Assembly: GCA_949592205.1 (NCBI GenBank)
Contig: CATIUR010000003.1
Span: 80,256,501 to 80,320,500, forward strand
DNA: 64,000 nt
Source: Helichrysum umbraculigerum
Lineage: Eukaryota; Streptophyta; Magnoliopsida; Asterales; Asteraceae
Reading direction: 5' to 3'
The first letter of the stretch is position 1, and every line of letters starts with the position of its first letter. Shown piece after piece: positions 57,126-64,000 of this stretch. Under the pieces are notes generated by a model, which saw only the letters and a program-made list of their open reading frames with translations, made no database searches and had not been told where the DNA came from. The position numbers were made by a program, and so were the translations under genes.

Positions 57126-57334
57126 AACAATCAGAGTCAACTAGTACATTCCTAATTTAGTATAACCCCTTTCAGATATCGCATCATCTTTATTTAATTG
57201 TACATAGTTAGCTAGGCTATGTTAAATTAAACTCGTATGATGTAATCTCTGAACCAGTCATACCTAATGAAGAATACTTCCTAACGGTCATAGTCTAGGC
57301 CCACTAAATGCAACCTAGTTCACTATAACCTTAG

Positions 57335-57346
57335 GCTCTGATACCA
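57335..57346 (-). other. Primer-binding site (tRNA-Met) of E4
   Basis: The minus strand reads TGGTATCAGAGC, 3 bases from the LTR. Confidence 0.88.
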
Positions 57347-59489
57347 ATCTGTAACACCCTCAAATTTCGGGTTGCGAAAACGGTCGGGTCGGGTGTTACC
57401 AAATCGAATATCACAGCACAAAGGTAAATAATGAACGACTCTAAATGAGACGTTTGAAAATAATTATACATTCCCAAAATAAAAGTGTATACAAGTTGTG
57501 AGTTCGCAAAATAATTTCAATACATAATTGTAAAACAAAAGTTACGCAGAGAAATCCGATTGAGAAAACAAGCGACTCGAGCTAGCATAATCTTTTAGCA
57601 ATCCTAATCCTGCTAGGCACTTGAAAACACATGCTAAAACGAGTCAGCTATAAAGCTGGTGAGTTCATAGGATTGTTAGTTGAAAACATAAAGTATAAAT
57701 CCTGTATGTTTTGAAAAGTAGTTCAGAATCCACGATTCTGATTTGTGATAAGTTGAAGTTGTAATCACCAATGTGTATACGATAATCGAGGTATCTAATA
57801 CCTAGGTAATAATGGTATGTACCTAAGTACATAAAGGTTGAGGCATTTCGAGCCTGGATACCTATACGGTAATATGTGGGTCTATCAATGGGAGACAATA
57901 CGTACCTAAGTTGAAGTCAAATAACTGTATGCCCATGTCATATAATGTTGTGTAATGATTGATGTGCCACCTGGCATAACATGTTGAATCTAGCAATATA
58001 ATTGTAGTCCCTCGGACTAAGATTGATTGTTTATGATGTGTTCGTTTACCCAGCTAGCGTAAGCTAACCCGAACATGATTGAGCTAACGGCCCCGCGTGA
58101 TAATCTCACCGACCCGATAACTTATTGCGGATCACGAGCATAAGCCCACCCATCCGTGAAAGTGTGTGGATCACGAGCATAAGCTCGCCCATCCATCGAT
58201 TGTATCTCTTTACCGCGATATCGTACTTGTGCCCACTGCAATACCGTGGCATCGTTTTGTGCCCACTTTACCGTGGCATCGTTGTGTGCCAAATTGGCAT
58301 CGACCGAATTGCTCGAAAGCAAAGTATGTAATTGAGCCGGCAGTACTACGACATGCCCGACTTGAGTAATGAGAGCCGACAGTACAACGACATGCCTGAC
58401 TAAGATAGATGAGAGCCAGCACTACTATGACCTGACTGACTAAGTAAGCATGTTTGTATGTTTGTATGTATATTAATACACATAAGTAAATTGTATGTAG
58501 CACCAAGGGCTCGAGATAGGGTAAGAGAATGTATGTATATGTATATCTATCAAATGATATATACGTCGAGTCAACAAACACAAGTAGTATGTATCATGTA
58601 ACATATAATAATGATTAGTTGTATCTAAATATGTATTATACAATACTAAGATATTAGTTTGATACGCCATGAGCCTAGGTATGTCTGATCATCACCTAGT
58701 TGCTTTGTATTAGTATAAAGAATCTATACTAACATATGATACTATTGTATATTCCTAGTCTCAGCCTAGCAAGTATATGGAGGTCCTGATTCATATGGGC
58801 GGCATTAGTTCCTAAAAGGGAATCTAATCCTGTAACGGTCTAGTTGTTGTCCAGTTTGGGTAGAACTAAACAGTTCTAATGTAGTTGATTGTATTGTCCC
58901 GTGACAATATGGTACTCGTATAATGATAACTTAGTCAAGTTATGTATTGATAAGTGTTTTCCAAACAATCTAACAGTGAACGATTTTAACCTATCTATGT
59001 TAAGCTACGATGTTATCTCTTGACAAGGCGACGGGTGTAATTCCTAAGTATTACACATTTTGTATTACATACAGTAACATAATCGATTGTGAATTATAAA
59101 AGCTTATTATTATAATTCGAAAACAGTAAATCATGCATGTGTTTCACCCCGAAAATAGTAAAACAGTTGAAAGAGTGGGGCTATAAACTCACCTGTGAGT
59201 TGTCAGCAGTATTAAGTTACGCATGATGTTCGAGTGGGTAACCTCCTAGTGTCCTAAACACGTGAGGTCATATAAGTTAGAGACAAATCAATTTGTCTAA
59301 GCGAGTTGTGTAAATATTTATTTGTCGTTCAGGTTTGGGAACCGTGTACGGGGGTCCGGGGGCAGCGCTCCTGTTAGCGGGGTCCAAGGGGTGGCAACCA
59401 CTGGCGGGGTCCAAGGGGTAGAGCCCCTGGTTGGGGTCGAGCTTTAGTGAAAACGCTCCGAAATTTCATTCCGGAGTGAAATTGGGTGG

Positions 59490-59870
59490 TAAAATTTGAG
59501 TCTCGACACTTAGTGAAAAATGTGTATTTTCTGTTTTAGGCGACACTTATAGCGTCACTAGGGAAGTGTCGCATATGGGGCGACACTTAGGAAGTATCAA
59601 GTGGAAGTGTCGGATATTGGGGTAGTGCGTCACTTGGGGAAGTGTCAGGTGAAATCAAAATCTTGTTATATGCGTCACTAGGCAAGTGACGGGTGTGAGT
59701 GTCGGTTTAGGGTTTCAGGCGTCACTTAATGCGTCACTTAAGGAAGTGACGCTACACTGGATTTTGCCATGCGTCACTAGATAACGACACTTGATAGCGT
59801 CACTTGGAAGCGACACTTGTTAGCGTCACTTGCGTTTATGCGTCACTTGGCAAGTGACGCATAGCTGCAG
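59490..59870. repeat. Array of GCGTCACTT/AAGTGACGC inverted motifs in E4 LTR
   Basis: More than ten copies of gcgtcactt or gcgacactt and their complements, in both orientations, many forming hairpins such as gcgtcacttggcaagtgacgc. The pattern resembles CACTA subterminal repeats, and a tagtgaaaaatgtg stretch precedes the array, so a CACTA-derived fragment inside the LTR is possible. Confidence 0.6.
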
Positions 59871-60079
59871 GTCTGTGGGCGACACGCCTATTCGACGGGT
59901 TTTCACCAAAAATGCAATCTAAACCGTTTTTAGGCCAAATCTTGTTATTATAAAGATAATACATGATATATTAAGTGTTTCTAACAAGAAATAACAAAGA
60001 AAAGTTAAGAAATCCTTACGATTCGAAGATTGAAGGTTTGAGAATGGTGATGGTGTTCTTGATGAAGAAGATGAAGATG

Positions 60080-60190
60080 ATGATGGTGGATGCTTGTTGT
60101 TGTTGTTGTTGTTGATGATGATTTCGATGATGATGATGATGATGATGATTCCGAATTTTTGATGATGATGATATTGTTGTTGGTGTTGTT
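60080..60190. repeat. (GTT)n and (GAT)n microsatellites
   Basis: Runs of gttgttgtt and gatgatgat trinucleotides inside the E4 LTR. Confidence 0.85.
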
Positions 60191-60614
60191 AGTTGTTTTT
60201 GTTTAAGAGAAAGAGATGAGAGGAAAGTAGGTGAAAAAGAAGAAGAAAAATGAAGGAGTGAGGTGGGGGTTTGGGTTTTTGTTAAAACTCAGATCCCCAT
60301 CTTGGGGACTGTGGTCTCCAACCACAGTACAAAATGCCCGTGTTTTTGTAACCAATCGTAATTTAAAATAATATTTTAAATTCTAAAATTCGTTTATATT
60401 AATTTGTAATGATTTCGAGTTTAAGTATTTTATAAAAATACTATTTTGAAACTAAAATTTAATTGATTGTTTTTGCGCGGTTTCAGATAACTAGAACGCG
60501 TTTTTAATTAAAAGGACTTACATTTTTATACACTTTGTTATAATCGCATATAAAAATACAATTATTTGAAGTTTAAATTTGGCGCCCAAATTGACTTTTT
60601 GACCGGGTGTTACA

Positions 60615-60764
60615 AAATTCCCAATAAATCCCTAATTTATAAATACCGTAATATTTGCGTTCGATAGAAAACAGTATTTCCACAAGTACAGTGTAAATTA
60701 TGAGTTCTGAACGGAAAGTGATAATTCCACAATACCGGTGTATTTTGCATTCAAGTTAGAAAAC
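60615..60764 (-). repeat. Fragment of the LTR family seen at 48455-50228
   Basis: The inverse of about 49300-49440, including the tttgcgttcgat.agaaaac and gtattgtggaa-type units. It is cut by E6 at 60765 and joined to E4 at 60614. Confidence 0.65.
60760..60764. repeat. Probable target duplication AAAAC of E6 (left)
   Basis: The interrupted repeat unit reads ...tcaagttagaaaac up to 60764 and the LTR starts at 60765. The matching copy would be outside the window. Confidence 0.4.
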
Positions 60765-63217
60765 TGTCGTGCTTCCCGGGTGTCGGTCGGTTTTCACACC
60801 GGTCGTTGTTCCATCCAACCAGGACGCACGACAGAGTAAACTTTAAATTTATAGAGCTGGGGAATCCTAAGCTGTATACTACTTAATGAACCTAAAGGGG
60901 GCAGTAAGCGGTATGTATGACTCAGGTGTCGTTCTTCAAATTACAACGGGCATGGGAGTCTAGGAGACTTAATTATCTTTAGAAATCTAGCTGGGGTTTT
61001 TGAAAAGCTTTTAATAGGTTTGTTTTTATAACTAACTACTAAACTGAAAAGTAAATAAAACAAAAGTAAAAGGAGGTTTGTACGGAGTCTCGGACGACAG
61101 AGGATACACGAGTGTTTACTATGATTTCGTATATGTTATTTATGAATAGTCAAGGGTATGGCTACTAGGTATGATGATTAATCCAGAGAGGTTGAAAACA
61201 TAATTAATACAAAGTATTGTACCTACGACCGTTCCGCGGCTTCCATGCGTTTGTAGTCCACCAACTTGTGTTTCCAGCACTATACCGAGTACTAGGGCGT
61301 TTTACGGTTTTTCCGTTGCATTAATTTGGGTTCCAATTACTCTTAGGATTTCCTATATGCTAATGGGATATAACTACGTGCCTATTAAATATCTAACGTA
61401 GAGTTGTCCGTAATCAGATAAATAACATGTCACATGGATAGCAGTTATAGATGTCAAATACATCGGAAGTTCTCCCAAATGTAAAGACCAATTCAATTGA
61501 CAACTATCCTCGAATCCTGATCCCGAGTCACAGTCATCAAAGACGTCTGTATCGTAGCGTGAATTGTTGATTGAACTAAAACAGGAACAGGAATAATCCC
61601 GCGGATCAAGTTGGGATAGTCGAGCTAACGGTCAGTTGAATTGTTCAACAATAAACATATAAATCATCGTAACTATTACATGCACGTTAATCTACTCTGT
61701 AAATCAATATTCCATGTCAGAAACCCTAATCATACAGTTACAGATATAACTCAGGGGGTAACTCTAGCATGCATCATTCCTAAGGCAACAATCAAACAAG
61801 AACATGCAATAGGGCAACACATAACAGAATACCGTAATCCTTATTATAACAGATAACCAATGATCAGACCATAGATATCCCGAAAGTTCTCTCAAAGATA
61901 CCAAACAGATAAACATGAATCTAACCTATCTCTAATCCTACGCTCCGTGTCTCTTATGATATGTTTCAATCTAGAGAACACAGCCACACCGAGTTCATTG
62001 ATCATCAGGCATAGAATACGTAGACAACATACCACTAGCAATTGGCCAGGTTCTAGCAGGAAGCTTCTAACCACAGCATAAGTTGGATAGGTAAACATTC
62101 GAGATTCAGTTTATAAGTTCTTACACAGTTTAAAGCAACACAGACAGAGTAACAGCATGGCATAAAGATATTGACTATTCTAACATAACTACATCATAGT
62201 AAACTCAAAGAAATGTCTTGCCTAACATTATATATCTAGCATGCAATCCTAAACAAGCATAAACAAAGCAAAACATGTTTAAGAATGGAAAACAAGAGAT
62301 ATATAAATAAAACCTGATATGTAATTATTACAGACAGATCTTCGCGAATACAAAGTCTTGGAGTAACTCCGTACAAAAGCTTAAAGCACCTCTACCTAAC
62401 TACTTCCCTAACTAGCTCAATTCTAGAGAGAGAAACTCTTCTAGAGAGAGAAACTATAGAGATAGAGATGTGTGTGAGAGAGAAAGTGACGAGGAAGAAA
62501 TGAGAGAATGAGAGGTGTGTTTTGGAGGTGAGGGGGTGCCCTCTATTTATAGGCAAGACCCAAAATCAGGCGTACAATTCGTGAAGCAGCACGTACAAGC
62601 AAACAAAGCAGCATTTGGGGGAGCAAGGGCCGTATACGGCCTTGGCATGGCCATATACGGTTGGTGAAGGCCGTATACGGTTTGTGCAAGCCGTATACGG
62701 TTTTTGCAACCCGTATACAGTGTTGTCTGGTTTCGTTCGTTGCTTAAAACGTCCATATCTCCTTCGTTATGCGTCCGTTTGACCTGATTCTTTTTCCTAC
62801 GGCTTCATAATTTCGTTACGCTTCTTTTGATACCAATTTCACCAATATTGGATGAGTGGAGCTTAGGCGTTTCCAAAATTACTTTAAACCGTTCTGAAAG
62901 TGCAGTGTCTTCTCCGTCCTTTGGCCGTTTCACTTGATTCTTGATTTTTTCCATCTCGATTTTACCTATACAACAGATGGTAAAATTTAGGATGTGTGTC
63001 TTGATAGGAAAATTGAGAGAGGAAGATTTGGCCTGTTTAAAATGCCGTGTTTTATGCAGTATTTGAGCGTTTTCAGTGATTTTTGCTACAACGTCTTTAT
63101 TTGAGCCACTTTAGTGAATTTTAGTAAATAATCAATGTTTTGGAATGTTTTCACTAAGGATTGGCTCAGAAAGCTGGGAATAATGCTTATAAAAACATGA
63201 CTTTTTTCGTCACATCA
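60765..63217 (-). repeat. 3' LTR of E6
   Basis: 2,453 bases bounded by TG and CA. The minus-strand TATA-like box is at 62543-62553. Five CCGTATACGG-type palindromes lie upstream at 62630-62639, 62651-62660, 62671-62680, 62691-62700 and 62711-62720. The inner end can fold: TGTCGTGC at 60765-60772 with GCACGACA at about 60825-60832. Confidence 0.8.
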
Positions 63218-63233
63218 AGTTATCCCACACTTA
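63218..63233 (-). other. Polypurine tract of E6
   Basis: The minus strand reads TAAGTGTGGGATAACT against the 3' LTR, the same form as in E1. Confidence 0.78.
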
Positions 63234-64000
63234 GACGTTGCTTGTTCTCAAGCGACACTTATTCAACTCCTCTGAAAAAATGGTTTAGGTCATGTTTTTA
63301 ATGGGTAAGTTGAAGGATATTTCCCAAGATTAGCATTTCCTCATTAAATGAAGTTATCCTAAAAGCGTGAAGGAGAATAAGATGATCCTTCCATCAACAA
63401 GAAGAGATTCTCTTAGGCATACATCCAAATCTCGTGATCTTGGAGTACACATGACTAGGCGATCTCGCTAAAGATGGTCACTCAATTCACTCAAAGTGTA
63501 TCGGGTTTCCTATCAATCTAGATCAAATGAAATCGCTCAAAATAGCCAGTCATGCTGCACTCATCGTCATAGGCTTGATCGAGAATCGGATCTCCACCAC
63601 TTAGGTGAGGACGGTGCTAATTATCCCAAGACATTCGGAGGGTTGTAATGGTTGGTGAGGGTTAAGGGATTGGATAGTGGTATTTTGGTTGAGGGGGTTT
63701 CATCTTATCCTAAAATCACTGAGATCATGAACAACTTTATTTAGAACGGAGTAGAAAGGATAGTTGGTAGCTGTTTCAGCTTCTGTCAGATTTTTCGCGA
63801 AGAGCTTTTTCTTTTGAAGCTTCCAGCTTTATTGGTGGAGCTTATATTTCTTTTCTTTTCTTGATTTTTCTTCTTTTGTATTTTCTTTTTGTTTTCTTCA
63901 GAATATTTCTTGGAAGAGAATTTCCGAGGAAGATTTTATTAGTCCTTCAGAAATCCTTTCTTCTATCTTGGTTTCTTCGATTCTTTTCCAGGTGCTAATT

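Larger units (their letters stand above)
57126..60614 (-). mobile_element. 3'-truncated relative of E2 (element E4)
   Basis: On the minus strand: 5' LTR 57350-60614, tRNA-Met PBS 57335-57346 and about 210 bases of leader that match the E2 leader (both contain gtagtgggcctagactatga-like sequence). The internal region then breaks off near 57126. The right border is a proper LTR end (tgttaca, 60608-60614). Confidence 0.8.
57350..60614 (-). repeat. 5' LTR of E4
   Basis: 3,265 bases, TGTAACACC...GGGTGTTACA. Similarity to the E2 LTR is clear at both ends and around 59240-59270 (cctcctagtgtcctaaacac). It carries sequence absent from E2: GC-rich cggggtccaaggggt repeats (59345-59450), an array of gcgtcactt/aagtgacgc motifs (59490-59870) and gat/gtt microsatellites (60080-60190). 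ORFs around 58122-58670 show no recognisable feature. Confidence 0.78.
60765..64000 (-). mobile_element. 3' end of Athila-like LTR retrotransposon E6
   Basis: 3' LTR at 60765-63217, PPT at 63218-63233, then the 3' internal region to the window edge. 63440-63650 resembles the E1 region 8540-8760. No ORF is visible in the 780 internal bases. Confidence 0.78.

Noticed and set aside
58122..58670. Overlapping ORFs on both strands in the E4 LTR
   Set aside because: The repeated gatcacgagcataagc-type units and LTR setting explain them; no domain is visible.

Overview
This window is a transposable-element cluster from a flowering-plant nuclear genome. The evidence is Ty3/gypsy Athila-like and Tekay/Del-like LTR retrotransposons, a CACTA transposase remnant, a Mutator-like MITE, a Stowaway-like MITE and a complete-length endogenous pararetrovirus (Caulimoviridae). 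I see no conserved single-copy host gene. The species cannot be named from this sequence; a eudicot is an inference.

Outermost layer: 2656-5746 and 42844-48454 look like one older locus, an eroded CACTA (En/Spm) element or group. It has a broken TNP2-type transposase (46743-48452, minus), hairpin-type subterminal repeats (accacggtt...aaccgtggt) on both sides, and three small coiled-coil ORFs, each behind its own TATA-like box. A ~386-bp Mutator-like MITE (5747-42843) inserted there with a perfect 9-bp target duplication. It was then split by an Athila-like element, E1 (5965-42670, minus, TSD TGGGG). E1's integrase was split by a protein-less LTR element, E2 (11925-36570, plus, TSD TTTTC). E2's left LTR received a gag-only element, E3 (13607-20437, minus, TSD CAGAT), and a Stowaway-like MITE (12317-12547). 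E2's right LTR received a unit-length pararetrovirus (27559-35424) inside a (TA)n tract. Because E2 has two LTRs, each LTR is an unoccupied control for the insertions in the other, so the borders are set to the base, or nearly so at the viral ends where the flank is a TA repeat.

Left edge: 1-2655 is the 5' end (gag start, tRNA-Asp PBS, 5' LTR) of another minus-strand Athila-like element, E0. Right side: 48455-60764 is an older pile-up. It holds a plus-strand Athila-like LTR region with PBS and one degraded ORF (E5), the LTR and PBS of a further element (E7), and a 3'-truncated minus-strand relative of E2 (E4). From 60765 the 3' LTR of a further Athila-like element (E6, minus) runs off the window.

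The most notable items are: (1) the pararetrovirus, linearised exactly inside its tRNA-Met primer-binding site, with an ORF order (separate movement protein; small coiled-coil ORF; capsid-protease-RT-RNase H; extra downstream ORF) that I cannot assign to a genus; (2) phased arrays of short palindromes, with ~20-bp or 32-bp period in most, just upstream of the TATA box in five different Athila-like LTRs; (3) hairpin-forming tandem arrays inside the E2 LTR; (4) the small coiled-coil ORFs of the CACTA-like locus.
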